Assembly (NCBI RefSeq): GCF_002019765.1
Contig: NZ_KV917380.1
Coordinates: 2,890,792 to 2,954,791 of the forward strand
Source of the DNA: Shouchella oshimensis
GTDB taxonomy: Bacteria > Bacillota > Bacilli > Bacillales > Bacillaceae_D
Direction of reading: 5' to 3'
Length of the DNA: 64,000 nucleotides
Positions 18,046-27,057 of this stretch are shown here, piece after piece. Made by a program: the position numbers and the translations under genes. Numbering within the stretch: the stretch's first letter is position 1; each line of letters opens with the position of its first letter. Under the pieces are notes generated by a model. The model was not told the DNA's origin. It saw only the letters and a list, made by a program, of their open reading frames with translations, and made no database searches.

Positions 18046-18099
18046 GAACATCTTCCTTTTTCCATATGATTCGTTATCTATGCAGTATAGCACACTGTA

Positions 18100-19167
18100 C
18101 TATTGATAAGGCGCGTCTTCATAAAAGAAGTTCGGTGACTTGATTTCATTATGAAATGTCTGATGAAAAATAGATGTTTGTGCCGGTGACATAGGCGGGA
18201 TTAACCAAGTCCAGTCTCCTGTTACTTCTCGTTGCTGCTTTGCTTCGTTTTTCATAAACTGTTGAAATTGTTTTGCAGCAGTATGATGATCAACAATGCT
18301 GACACCATCTCGTTGAAACGAATGTAAAACGGCACGATTTAACTCAACTAAAGCCTCATCTCGCCATAGGGAAGATTCTTTTTTTCGCTCTATGTTCAAT
18401 TGATCGGCTACTTGTTCTAAGCGATTGTAACGAAAATCATCAGCTAAGTTACGGGCGCCAATCTCGGTCCCCATATACCAACCATTAAAAGGCGCAGCAA
18501 AGAAGGATAAGCCACCGATCTCTAACCTCATATCAGCAATAATTGGCACCGCATACCACTTTAATCCTAAATCGTTAAACGATTTGTAAGTTGGGTGATG
18601 CAAACGCACTTCCTTCACAAGTTCTTCTGGTATTGGATAATAAACAGGTGGCTGCCCTTTAATGGAAAATACAAGGGGAAGCACGTCAAAATCAGTCCCA
18701 TTCCCCTTCCAGCCCAACGATTCACAAAGACGTGTAAATTCAAGGGAAGCGGGGTCCCCAATAACGCTCCCTTTCTTTTCATACCCTGCATAACGGATAA
18801 GCTGATGATTCCAGATGCGTACTACATCGCCCTCCGGAAAAATAGTAATCGTAGGAATAATTTTTCCTTCATTTGTAGCATACATAATGTGTCGCTTTAA
18901 TGCCTCAATCACGTCACCTTTCGTTCGTGCATCCCTCGCATCAAATACATGCATTCGTTCCCAAAACAGTCTTCCAATACAGCGATTGCTGTTTCTCCAC
19001 GCCAATTTGGCTCCATACGTAAGCTCATCAAATGTTAACGTGTATGATCCCTTAACATTTATCTCTTGAAGGACCTCTTCAATGCGTTCTGATACTCCCA
19101 CTCGGCTCGTCTCTTTATAAAATTGCTTCAGAAATGCTATCGCTTGTTGCTCCCGTTCGATTTCCAT
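18100..19167 (-). CDS. nos: Nitric oxide synthase, oxygenase domain only
   Basis: A 355-residue bacterial NOS that makes nitric oxide and citrulline from arginine using an external reductase. The haem-thiolate Cys63 lies in AWRNSNRCIGRLFW, and the substrate-binding Glu is in GWYMGTEIGARNL. Length matches bacterial NOS and there is no reductase domain. In Bacillus, NO from this enzyme protects against oxidative stress. The start is uncertain: TTG 19176 is only 4 bases after AGGAGG, and ATG 19167 is 13 bases after it; I chose the ATG. A terminator-like hairpin lies directly before the ribosome site, so there is no room for a separate promoter and nos is probably read from the peroxidase gene. 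Confidence 0.92.
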   Translation of the reverse strand: MEIEREQQAIAFLKQFYKETSRVGVSERIEEVLQEINVKGSYTLTFDELTYGAKLAWRNSNRCIGRLFWERMHVFDARDARTKGDVIEALKRHIMYATNEGKIIPTITIFPEGDVVRIWNHQLIRYAGYEKKGSVIGDPASLEFTRLCESLGWKGNGTDFDVLPLVFSIKGQPPVYYPIPEELVKEVRLHHPTYKSFNDLGLKWYAVPIIADMRLEIGGLSFFAAPFNGWYMGTEIGARNLADDFRYNRLEQVADQLNIERKKESSLWRDEALVELNRAVLHSFQRDGVSIVDHHTAAKQFQQFMKNEAKQQREVTGDWTWLIPPMSPAQTSIFHQTFHNEIKSPNFFYEDAPYQ

Positions 19168-19185
19168 AAATGTCAATAATCCTCC

Positions 19186-19222
19186 TAAAAAAACTGTGTA
19201 GCCGATTGCTACACAGTTTTTT
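19186..19222 (-). terminator. Hairpin between peroxidase and NOS genes (terminator or attenuator)
   Basis: ACTGTGTAGC and GCTACACAGT form a perfect 10-bp stem with a 5-base loop, followed by seven T on the minus strand. The NOS ribosome site AGGAGG begins right after the T-run. Confidence 0.85.
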
Positions 19223-19224
19223 GG

Positions 19225-19710
19225 CTATTGCTTTTTATCGATTTCCGCTTTAATATCGTTTTCTATTTGACTTGGCTTCGTTTGTGGCGCGTAACGCTTC
19301 ACAACTTGACCATTTCGATCAACTAAGAACTTCGTAAAGTTCCATTTAATCTCTTCGCCTATTGTACCCTTTTTTTCACTTTTTAAGTGCTTAAAAAGTG
19401 GATTAGCGTCTTTCCCTTTTACATTGGTTTTCGCAAAAAGAGGGAAGGTCACACCGAAGTTCAATTTACAAACACTTTCCATTTCATCATCTGATGTTGG
19501 CTCTTGATTCATAAATTGATTACTTGGGAAGCCTAATACACGTAATCCGTCATTTTGATACGTTTGGTGAAGAGATTCTAAGCCATCAAATTGTGATGCA
19601 AACCCGCATTTTGTTGCTGTATTCACAACAAGAAGAACGTCACCTTCATAATTTGATAAAGGAAAATCTTCACCATTACTCGTTTTTACCGTGTAATCAA
19701 ATACAGACAT
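19225..19710 (-). CDS. bsaA: Glutathione peroxidase family thiol peroxidase (BsaA-like)
   Basis: A 161-residue peroxidase of the glutathione-peroxidase fold; bacterial members use thioredoxin or bacillithiol-linked thiols rather than glutathione. The active Cys35 is in VNTATKCGFASQF, Gln65 in FPSNQFMNQEP, and Trp123-Asn124 in IKWNFTKFLV, completing the usual catalytic set. Cys81 in SVCKLNFGVTFP is at the resolving-Cys position. I start at the ATG 19710, which has GGAGGAGAGG upstream; the longer frame runs into the treR gene. NOS follows 57 bases downstream, linking peroxide removal with NO formation. Confidence 0.92.
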   Translation of the reverse strand: MSVFDYTVKTSNGEDFPLSNYEGDVLLVVNTATKCGFASQFDGLESLHQTYQNDGLRVLGFPSNQFMNQEPTSDDEMESVCKLNFGVTFPLFAKTNVKGKDANPLFKHLKSEKKGTIGEEIKWNFTKFLVDRNGQVVKRYAPQTKPSQIENDIKAEIDKKQ

Positions 19711-19780
19711 GTTTACCTCTCCTCCATTGCTTCTTTTCAACAAGTATAAAGGTTCTGCACCCACAAGAAAACTAATTTGC

Positions 19781-20497
19781 TCACGCCTTATGCCTTCTAG
19801 CAAACTCTACAAAGCGGAAGCGATCTGGACGGTGTCTTGATTCTGTTATTTGCAGTAAAGTGGCATCTTCCAAATACGTTAAACTGTGCACAACAACGAT
19901 GTGACTTTCTGGTTCAACATCGAGAAGTTCAACATCTTCTTCGGTAGCAACGTCGACGACAATCTCTTTTTTGGCGAAGCTAATTGTCAGTTCCAACGTA
20001 TTCTCAATGTACGCGTAAATACTCCCAGCACAAATATCTGCTGTTAGTCCTGGCACAAGTGCTTTTGGGAACCAATCTTTATCAAGAATGATCCGCTCAC
20101 CATCAATCATTCGTACCCTCGCAATTTCTAGAAGGTTCTCTTCCTCAGGCAGTTGAAATGCGTGAGCTTGTTCTGCTGTTGCTTTTAGTTCATTAAACGC
20201 GACAACAGCTGTTGATGCATTCATACCTAATTTTTGATTTAACTCTTGAAAACTTGTTACGCCTGAAACAGGAAAATCAAGTCGCTGTACATCTAATACA
20301 ACAGAGCCCTTCCCTTGAATCTTCTGAATGTACCCATGTTCAGAAAGCTGTTTTAATGCTTTACGAATGGTTTCTCGCGAAGCTTCAAATTGAGTCGTTA
20401 GCTCATGTTCCGACGGTAATGTATCACCTGGCATATAGCGTCCTTCATGAATATCACGTATTAAATGTTGGTAAATGGAATGAAATTTACTTTTCAA
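19781..20497 (-). CDS. treR: Trehalose operon repressor, GntR family
   Basis: A 238-residue GntR/HutC regulator. Residues 1-70 are the winged helix (GDTLPSEHELTTQFEASRET) and residues about 90-235 the UTRA ligand domain (ILDKDWFPKALVPGL). In B. subtilis TreR is released by trehalose-6-phosphate. The start is a TTG with AGGGCGAT upstream, 9 bases past the treA stop, so it is the last gene of treP-treA-treR. Three copies of its operator TTGTATATACAA are present at 22225, 23805 and 23842. Confidence 0.95.
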   Translation of the reverse strand: MKSKFHSIYQHLIRDIHEGRYMPGDTLPSEHELTTQFEASRETIRKALKQLSEHGYIQKIQGKGSVVLDVQRLDFPVSGVTSFQELNQKLGMNASTAVVAFNELKATAEQAHAFQLPEEENLLEIARVRMIDGERIILDKDWFPKALVPGLTADICAGSIYAYIENTLELTISFAKKEIVVDVATEEDVELLDVEPESHIVVVHSLTYLEDATLLQITESRHRPDRFRFVEFARRHKA

Positions 20498-20506
20498 CGT
20501 ATCGCC

Positions 20507-22177
20507 CTACTTTTTTAACAGAAATGCAATGGTTTCGTAAGGTTCTAACTCTAATGATGCTGTTAGCTTCTTTTCACCATCATAATTTCGTATGACTTGT
20601 TCTCCTTCTAACGATACCATAGAAGCAGGGCACGTGAACACGGATTTACTACGATAAAAGTTTGAGATAACGAGTAGCTTCTCCTGTTCATTTTCCCTTA
20701 CATAAGCAAACACAGTTGGATGATTACGTGTTAAGTGAGTGTAATTCCCATCTGTAATGACATCGTACTCTTTCCTGAGTGAAATAAGCTTTTTGTAGAA
20801 ATAAAAAATCGAATCTTTATCTGCTAACGCCTTTTCAGCATTAATATGCTTGTAATTGTTCGCAACATGAATCCAAGGTGTTCCTGTCGTAAATCCAGCG
20901 TGACGGTCATCGTTCCACTGGACAGGCGTACGAGAGTTGTCACGGGATTTATGTTGTAAGATTTCTAGAACGTCCTTCTCATTTTTCCCATCTTGAAGCA
21001 ATTCTTTATACATATTCAACGACTCTACGTCTCTGTAATCATCGATAGAGGTGAAATATGGATTGGTCATGCCAAACTCTTCACCTTGATAGATGTAAGG
21101 CGTACCTTGCATAAGATGAATCGTCGCAGCAAGCATTTTGGCAGAGTGTTGGTGAAACCTTTTATCATCACCGTAGCGACTCACAATCCGTGGCTGATCA
21201 TGATTACACCAGAAAAGCGCGTTCCAGCCACCACCTTCATGCATTCGTACTTGCCATTCAGATAGAATTGATTTTAATTGTTCGAAATCAAATTCAGCAA
21301 CAGTCCACTTCTCACCGTTTGGATAATCGACTTTTAGATGGTGAAAATTAAACGTCATGGATAACTCTTGACGCTCCGGGTTTGAATAGTTAATACAGTC
21401 TTCAATCGTTGTCGAGGACATTTCTCCGACTGTCATGCTGTCGTATTTAGACAATACTTGTTGATTCATTTCATGGATAAACTCATGAACACGTGGTCCA
21501 TCTGTGTAAAATTTACGTCCATCACCAGGAGCTACACTACCATCATCATTTGGAAAACGTTGGTCTTTTGAAATCAAGTTGATAACATCTAAGCGGAAAC
21601 CGTCAATTCCTTTTTCAAACCAGAAGTGCATCATATCATAGACATGCTGACGCATTGTTTCATTCTCCCAATTTAAATCAGCCTGAGTTACATCAAATAA
21701 GTGCAAATAATAGTCTTGGGTCGCTTCATTCCATTTCCACGCAGAGCCTCCAAATTTTGATTGCCAATTTGTCGGCTCTTTTCCTTCTATTGCTTCTTTC
21801 CATATATAGAAATCGCGAAACTTTGCATCTTTACCTTGCATCGCCGATTGAAACCATTGGTGCTCAGTAGAAGTATGGTTTACAACTAAGTCCATTATGA
21901 CCTTAATGCCACGTGAATGGGCTTCTTCTAACAACTGATCAAAATCTTCCATAGTTCCATACTCGTCATGAATTGTGTAATAATCCGCGATATCGTAGCC
22001 GTTATCCTGTTGTGGAGACGTATAAATCGGTGTTAACCAAATAACGTCAATTCCTAATTCTTTTATATAATCAAGCTTCTCAATGATCCCTTGTAAATCA
22101 CCGACACCATTACCTGTTGTGTCATTAAAGCTTTTTGGATAGATTTGATAAACCGTACTTTTTCTCCACCATTCCAT
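20507..22177 (-). CDS. treA: Alpha,alpha-phosphotrehalase (GH13)
   Basis: A 556-residue cytoplasmic GH13 hydrolase cutting trehalose-6-phosphate to glucose and glucose-6-phosphate. The N terminus WWRKSTVYQIYPKSFNDTTG is typical of the oligo-1,6-glucosidase/phosphotrehalase group. Catalytic Asp lies in GFRLDVINLIS (about 199), Glu in TVGEMSSTT (about 254), and the transition-state Asp in WCNHDQPRIVSRYG. No signal peptide. ATG with AAAGGGTG upstream. Its position between treP and treR supports phosphotrehalase over oligo-1,6-glucosidase. It has its own TreR-controlled promoter. Confidence 0.95.
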   Translation of the reverse strand: MEWWRKSTVYQIYPKSFNDTTGNGVGDLQGIIEKLDYIKELGIDVIWLTPIYTSPQQDNGYDIADYYTIHDEYGTMEDFDQLLEEAHSRGIKVIMDLVVNHTSTEHQWFQSAMQGKDAKFRDFYIWKEAIEGKEPTNWQSKFGGSAWKWNEATQDYYLHLFDVTQADLNWENETMRQHVYDMMHFWFEKGIDGFRLDVINLISKDQRFPNDDGSVAPGDGRKFYTDGPRVHEFIHEMNQQVLSKYDSMTVGEMSSTTIEDCINYSNPERQELSMTFNFHHLKVDYPNGEKWTVAEFDFEQLKSILSEWQVRMHEGGGWNALFWCNHDQPRIVSRYGDDKRFHQHSAKMLAATIHLMQGTPYIYQGEEFGMTNPYFTSIDDYRDVESLNMYKELLQDGKNEKDVLEILQHKSRDNSRTPVQWNDDRHAGFTTGTPWIHVANNYKHINAEKALADKDSIFYFYKKLISLRKEYDVITDGNYTHLTRNHPTVFAYVRENEQEKLLVISNFYRSKSVFTCPASMVSLEGEQVIRNYDGEKKLTASLELEPYETIAFLLKK

Positions 22178-22212
22178 TACAGTTCACCCTTTCATTGGTA
22201 TCATACGTACTT

Positions 22213-22241
22213 AGTTTACCACACTTGTATATACAAGTAAA
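22213..22241 (-). promoter_or_regulatory. treA promoter with TreR operator in the spacer
   Basis: TTTACT (22236-22241), 17-base spacer, TAAACT (22213-22218). The perfect palindrome ACTTGTATATACAAGT (22223-22238) fills most of the spacer, so TreR binding would block RNA polymerase. Confidence 0.75.
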
Positions 22242-22268
22242 AAAAGACCTGCTTAAGGCAGGTCTTCC
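22239..22268 (-). terminator. Terminator between treP and treA
   Basis: AAGACCTGC and GCAGGTCTT form a 9-bp stem with a U-run on the minus strand, directly upstream of the treA operator and promoter. Confidence 0.85.
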
Positions 22269-22318
22269 TTTTAAAATACGCTATGAATGCCTATAGTTCT
22301 AACTCTTGCAATACTTTC

Positions 22319-23749
22319 CTATTCATGTAGGCTTTTCGGGTTTCGAATTTTCCCGTATAAGAGGGTTGCAATAAATGGCAATAAGATGACGATTCCCATA
22401 CCAATCGCAAATGCTCCCCAGCTACCAGGCTGAATAACGAAAATTCCAGGCACTCCACCTACTCCAACTGTGTGGGCTAATACATTTTGCATGGAAATAA
22501 ACATTCCCGCAAAACCAGAGCTAATAATAGCTGCTAAAAACGGGAAGCGGAAGCGAAGGTTCACTCCGAATAATGCTGGTTCTGTAATTCCTAACCATGC
22601 TGATAGGCCGGATGTACTCGCTAACCCTTTTAGGTTCTTATTTCTCAGTACAAAATACATAGCAAATGCAGCAGATCCTTGGGCAATATTAGAAAGCGCT
22701 AAGATTGGCCATAAGAAGGTACCACCTGCATCTCCACTCGTTAACTGTAAGTCTACAGCTAAGAAGGTATGGTGCATCCCGGTAATAACGAGTGGTCCAT
22801 AAATAATTCCATATAAGAATCCAGCAATAGCAGGGATTGTATCGAATAACCAGATAAATCCGTCGGCAATGCCATTTCCAATAGCAAATGTAATGGGGCC
22901 AACAGCAATAAAAGTGATAAAGCTCGTAACAAGTAAAGCAATTGGTGCAACCGTTAGTAAATGGAATGAATCTGGTATACGTTTCCTTAAGAATACTTCA
23001 ATCTTTGCAAGAATAATGGATGCGACAAATACTGGTAAAACTTGTCCTTGGTAGCCAAGCTTTTGAATTTCTAATCCAAACAGGTTCCAAACAGGAATCT
23101 CCCCTGCTTCACGCGCATTTCCGTAATCCCACGCGCTTAATAATGCTGGGTTAACAAGAATTAACCCTAACACAATACCGAGTAAAGGGCTTCCACCGAA
23201 TCGTTTTACGGCTGACCACCCTATTAGCGCTGGTAAGAACGTAAAGGCGGTGCTGGCAATTACGTTAATGATATCCGCAAAATCAGTCCATTGAGGATGA
23301 ACATCAATAATGGATGCATTGTCATAAAAGATGTCCGTTCCAGTCAAAACGTTGTTTAACCCCATTAATAAACCAGCCGTTACAATTGCTGGCAAGATGG
23401 GGATAAAGACATCTGCCAATACTTTAATGGCTCTTTGTAAGGGGTTACCTTTTTTAGCAGCGGCTTCTTTCACATCGTCTTTTGACTGCTCTTCACGTCC
23501 CGTAAGCGCCATTAATTCTTTATACACTTTATCAACAACGCCGTTTCCTAAAATAATTTGAAACTGTCCGTTTGCTGAGAATGTCCCCTTCACAACGTCA
23601 AGCTCTTCTAACGCCTTTGTATCAACTTGACTTTCATCTTGCAATACAAGGCGTAATCTTGTTACACAATGAGTGGCAGAAGAAATGTTCGCTTCTCCAC
23701 CAATGGCCTCTAAAATCTGCTCGGCAGACTTTTTATAGTTAACAGCCAT
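22319..23749 (-). CDS. treP: PTS trehalose transporter, EIIBC
   Basis: A 476-residue enzyme II that imports trehalose as trehalose-6-phosphate. The EIIB domain (residues 1-90) carries the phospho-Cys in ISSATHCVTRLRLVL; the EIIC membrane domain follows from about residue 105 with some ten hydrophobic segments. There is no EIIA domain, so phosphate must come from another IIA-Glc protein, as known for TreP of B. subtilis. The ATG has GGAGGAAAC upstream. It heads treP-treA-treR, with two TreR operators and a cre site before it. Confidence 0.95.
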   Translation of the reverse strand: MAVNYKKSAEQILEAIGGEANISSATHCVTRLRLVLQDESQVDTKALEELDVVKGTFSANGQFQIILGNGVVDKVYKELMALTGREEQSKDDVKEAAAKKGNPLQRAIKVLADVFIPILPAIVTAGLLMGLNNVLTGTDIFYDNASIIDVHPQWTDFADIINVIASTAFTFLPALIGWSAVKRFGGSPLLGIVLGLILVNPALLSAWDYGNAREAGEIPVWNLFGLEIQKLGYQGQVLPVFVASIILAKIEVFLRKRIPDSFHLLTVAPIALLVTSFITFIAVGPITFAIGNGIADGFIWLFDTIPAIAGFLYGIIYGPLVITGMHHTFLAVDLQLTSGDAGGTFLWPILALSNIAQGSAAFAMYFVLRNKNLKGLASTSGLSAWLGITEPALFGVNLRFRFPFLAAIISSGFAGMFISMQNVLAHTVGVGGVPGIFVIQPGSWGAFAIGMGIVILLPFIATLLYGKIRNPKSLHE

Positions 23750-23763
23750 CTTGTTTCCTCCTT

Positions 23764-23777
23764 TGCTAACGTTTTCA
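23764..23777 (-). promoter_or_regulatory. Catabolite-responsive element (cre) upstream of treP
   Basis: The minus-strand sequence TGAAAACGTTAGCA fits the CcpA site consensus TGWNANCGNTNNCA at every fixed position. It lies in the 5' untranslated region 15 bases before the start codon, a roadblock position. Confidence 0.75.
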
Positions 23778-23802
23778 AAAACGTCGCTTTTATTCTTCTC
23801 TA

Positions 23803-23818
23803 ATTTGTATATACAAAT
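23803..23818. promoter_or_regulatory. TreR operator, downstream copy for treP
   Basis: ATTTGTATATACAAAT is a perfect 16-bp palindrome with the TreR core TTGTATATACAA, located just after the predicted transcription start of treP. Confidence 0.85.
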
Positions 23819-23833
23819 ATATTATTCGCCTTG

Positions 23834-23862
23834 ATCATACCTTGTATATACAAATTAGTCAA
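23834..23862 (-). promoter_or_regulatory. treP promoter with TreR operator in the spacer
   Basis: TTGACT (23857-23862), 17-base spacer, TATGAT (23834-23839). The TreR core TTGTATATACAA (23842-23853) lies in the spacer, the same design as at treA. Confidence 0.85.
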
Positions 23863-23945
23863 TAACAATGATAGCCATTTTAATCTTAATTTCTTCTTCC
23901 CCTTTTTTGATCGTGTTACACTACTAAAAAAGGAGGTTTCATAAA

Positions 23946-25556
23946 ATGCAATTCGATCCCCATTCCCATCCATATCCTTCCACAACAATGCCGATTTATG
24001 CAAAAAAAGGTATGGTCGCAACATCACAACCAATCGCCGCTCAAGTTGGCAGAGACATTTTAAAGCAAGGGGGAAATGCAGTTGATGCTGCCATTGCAAC
24101 AGCCGCTTGTTTAACCGTTGTGGAACCATGCTCAAACGGAATCGGTGGCGATGCCTTTGCAATAGTCTGGCTAGATGGTGCTATTTATGGATTAAACGGT
24201 AGCGGTCCATCACCTGAGGCATTAACCATTGAGGAAGTGAAACAGCGAGGGTTTGATTCAATGCCGACAACCGGACTCATACCCGTAACGGTTCCTGGTG
24301 CACCTGCTTCATGGGCAAGTCTTTCCGAACGATTTGGTAAACTATCATTATTAGATGTACTTCAACCAGCCATCGACATAGCAGAAGAAGGGTTTGCGGT
24401 AACCCCCACGATTTCAAGACAATGGAAAATGAGCTACAATCGCTTTAAGAAGCAACATACAGCTGAAGAATTTACCGCATGGTTCGATACATTTTCGTTA
24501 CATAACCGCGCCCCTGAACCCGGCGAAATATGGCGATCTCCCAATCATGCCAAAACGTTGCGTTTAATTGGTGAAACAAACGGAAGAGCTTTTTACGAAG
24601 GGGAATTAGCTGATCAGATCGATGCCTTCTTTAAAAAACATAACGGCTATTTACGTAAAGAAGATTTAGCAGCATACGAACCTGAGTGGGTTCAACCGAT
24701 TCGCACGAATTATAAAGGGTATGATGTCTGGGAGATACCTCCTAATGGGCAAGGCTTAATTGCTCTAATTGCGTTAAATATTCTCGAAGCATTAGAGATT
24801 GGCGAAAAAGAAAGCGTAGAAACGTATCACAAACAAATTGAAGCGATTAAGCTTGCTTTCGCTGATGGAAAAGCGTATATAACCGATGAAGGTCACATGA
24901 GCGTACCTACGGCGTCACTGCTTAATAAAACGTATGCAGCCAAACGGGCAGCAGAAATTAAGGATCAGGCTACATTGCCTACCGTTGGTAAACCAGTCGG
25001 TAGTGGAACCGTGTACCTTTGTACAGCTGATGAGGAAGGCAATATGGTCTCGTTTATTCAATCGAATTACATGGGCTTCGGTTCAGGACTTGTTGTACCT
25101 GACACCGGTATCTCCTTACAAAATCGCGGGCATGCTTTTTCTTTAGATGTTAACCACGATAATGCGCTGGCACCGAAGAAACGTCCGTACCACACTATTA
25201 TCCCTGGCTTCCTTTCTAAAGATGAAAAAGGTATTGGGCCATTTGGCGTTATGGGAGGGTTTATGCAGCCACAAGGACATGTGCAGGTAGTCATGAATAC
25301 AATTGACTTTCTTCTACACCCTCAAGCTGCTCTAGACTCCCCTCGCTGGCAGTGGACTGAAGGAAATAAAGTGTTACTCGAACCAACATTCCCGCGCCAT
25401 ATTGCAGAAGGCTTAGCTCGAAAAGGTCACGAAATCAGCATTGCAAATGATGTCATTTCTTTCGGAAGAGGTCAAATCATTTGGAAAGATGAAGCAAAGG
25501 GTTCTTATGTCGGTGGCATGGAAACACGAACTGACAGTGCCATTTCCTCGCTTTAA
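23946..25556 (+). CDS. Gamma-glutamyltransferase family protein (YwrD-like, no signal peptide)
   Basis: A 536-residue Ntn-hydrolase of the gamma-glutamyltranspeptidase family, made as a proenzyme that cuts itself before a Thr, here Thr355 in PVGSGTVYLCTADEEG. The large-subunit start GMVATSQPIAAQVGRDIL and the GGNAVDAAIATAACLTVVEP block are typical. There is no signal peptide or lipobox, unlike secreted GGT, so it should be cytoplasmic and is closest to the YwrD type. Substrates may be gamma-glutamyl compounds or related amides. ATG with AAAGGAGG upstream. It diverges from treP. Confidence 0.88.
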   Translation: MQFDPHSHPYPSTTMPIYAKKGMVATSQPIAAQVGRDILKQGGNAVDAAIATAACLTVVEPCSNGIGGDAFAIVWLDGAIYGLNGSGPSPEALTIEEVKQRGFDSMPTTGLIPVTVPGAPASWASLSERFGKLSLLDVLQPAIDIAEEGFAVTPTISRQWKMSYNRFKKQHTAEEFTAWFDTFSLHNRAPEPGEIWRSPNHAKTLRLIGETNGRAFYEGELADQIDAFFKKHNGYLRKEDLAAYEPEWVQPIRTNYKGYDVWEIPPNGQGLIALIALNILEALEIGEKESVETYHKQIEAIKLAFADGKAYITDEGHMSVPTASLLNKTYAAKRAAEIKDQATLPTVGKPVGSGTVYLCTADEEGNMVSFIQSNYMGFGSGLVVPDTGISLQNRGHAFSLDVNHDNALAPKKRPYHTIIPGFLSKDEKGIGPFGVMGGFMQPQGHVQVVMNTIDFLLHPQAALDSPRWQWTEGNKVLLEPTFPRHIAEGLARKGHEISIANDVISFGRGQIIWKDEAKGSYVGGMETRTDSAISSL

Positions 25557-25560
25557 TATA

Positions 25561-25592
25561 AAAAACCCCTCCAATGTCGACATTGGAGGGAA
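25561..25592. terminator. Bidirectional terminator
   Basis: CCCTCCAATGTC-GACATTGGAGGG (25567-25590) is a perfect 24-bp palindrome with a run of T on the minus strand. It lies between the convergent gamma-glutamyltransferase and flippase genes. Confidence 0.8.
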
Positions 25593-25632
25593 CCTATTAT
25601 CTATCCTTCTTTATATCTATTGCACTTCCTCA

Positions 25633-26967
25633 TTATCGAAATAATTTGCTTTCACCAGGTCGCATTAACATATTTAGCTTGAGCTTTTTGCAAATCGTAA
25701 TATAGTGCAAAATGGTCAACAAGACTGCACTCATATTCATGCCAATAATAATACCGTTCATCTGTAAACTTGGCATTGAACCTAACGAAATCATTAAACA
25801 GAAAGATACGACCGTTGCATAGAATGAATGAAGAAACGCATCTTTTACGAGTCCAATTCCAATTAAATACGCCTGTAAGGGTGTTGCACAATACTGAAAT
25901 AAAAAATAAGGAATTAAAATTTTCAAGTAGTCTGCTGCTGGAGATGGTCCAAAAAACAGGGTTGTTATTGGTTCAGCAAAAAAATAAAACACGAGTACAA
26001 CTGGTAATCCATAACCAAAAGTAACAAGTAATGACAGCCTCAGATAATAATGAAGCGTATCATAGCGACGTTTTGCATAGCTATCAGCAACGATTGGTAT
26101 AAGCACTACAAGAAGCGAGTGCGCGACAAACGCAGGAAAGAATCCGATGGTAAATGCAATTCCTGCTAGTTTTCCATACTGTACAAGGGCAACACTTTCA
26201 AGAACTCCTGCATTCGTAAGGGCAGTTGTAATTAAAAATGGCTTTACTGCAAACGTAATGGAATGAAAGATGCGTAAGCCTGTTGTCGGAATGGATACAG
26301 CCAATAATTTTTTCTGTACTTCCTTTTGACTAACTTTCTTTTGTGGGTGACCCTTTTTCGTTTGATGTATCTTGCGAATAAATACAACTACTAAATAAAA
26401 TAGAACAAGTAGTTCACTAAGTTTCAATGCTAATAGTGCCATAAAGATTGCAAGATCGCTCGTAAAGGAAAACATATAAAACACAATAAGCAATCCACTA
26501 AGCTGAGCAGTTCGTTTTAAAATATTTGCGATTGCAATTTTAGACGTTTGGTGTGCACCAATTAGATAGCCCTTTGCAACGGATGAGAACGTAATGACTG
26601 GTATAAGTAAAAAAAGCATCCACTGTACACCGACATGATACTGCTGTAGCACACTTAATTGTGGTAAAATGAGGAGCGCTGCTACCATCACAGTTAACGC
26701 ACAAATGGTTGCTAGTTTCAATGATTGTACCAGTATACCCCAATGATAGTTTGGCTCCTTTTCCGCAATTAACTTTGATATCGCAACAGGTAACTCTACA
26801 CTTGCTAACACAACAACAAATAACATTGTGGGCAATATCGCCATGTATAGTCCAAAGGCTTCATCACCTAATTCTCTAGCCAATACCATATTAATAACAA
26901 ACTCCAAACACTCTCCTATAAAGGCAGCTCCACTTAAAACAAGGACACCACGGAAAAACGTACCCAA
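25633..26967 (-). CDS. Polysaccharide flippase-like membrane protein (SpoVB/YkvU family)
   Basis: A 444-residue integral membrane protein of the MOP/MATE superfamily, oligosaccharide-flippase branch, with about 12 to 14 hydrophobic segments. The N terminus (GVLVLSGAAFIGECLEFVINM then ARELGDEAFGLYMAILP) is typical of SpoVB-related lipid-linked sugar transporters. Members act at the membrane in sporulation or wall-polymer export. The start is a TTG with AAGGAG 9 bases upstream; the nearby ATG is out of frame. No glycosyltransferase is adjacent, so the cargo is unknown. Confidence 0.8.
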   Translation of the reverse strand: MGTFFRGVLVLSGAAFIGECLEFVINMVLARELGDEAFGLYMAILPTMLFVVVLASVELPVAISKLIAEKEPNYHWGILVQSLKLATICALTVMVAALLILPQLSVLQQYHVGVQWMLFLLIPVITFSSVAKGYLIGAHQTSKIAIANILKRTAQLSGLLIVFYMFSFTSDLAIFMALLALKLSELLVLFYLVVVFIRKIHQTKKGHPQKKVSQKEVQKKLLAVSIPTTGLRIFHSITFAVKPFLITTALTNAGVLESVALVQYGKLAGIAFTIGFFPAFVAHSLLVVLIPIVADSYAKRRYDTLHYYLRLSLLVTFGYGLPVVLVFYFFAEPITTLFFGPSPAADYLKILIPYFLFQYCATPLQAYLIGIGLVKDAFLHSFYATVVSFCLMISLGSMPSLQMNGIIIGMNMSAVLLTILHYITICKKLKLNMLMRPGESKLFR

Positions 26968-27028
26968 AACTCATCTCTCCTTTTCTCTCTTTAATAAGGT
27001 ATGAGACAAGTTCATATTTTAAGACAGA

Positions 27029-27057
27029 AAAAAAAACAAGCGTAATCGCTTGTTTTA
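27029..27057 (-). terminator. Terminator of the AGCS symporter gene
   Basis: AACAAGCG-TAAT-CGCTTGTT (27035-27054) with a long U-run on the minus strand. The stem starts at the stop codon. Confidence 0.85.
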
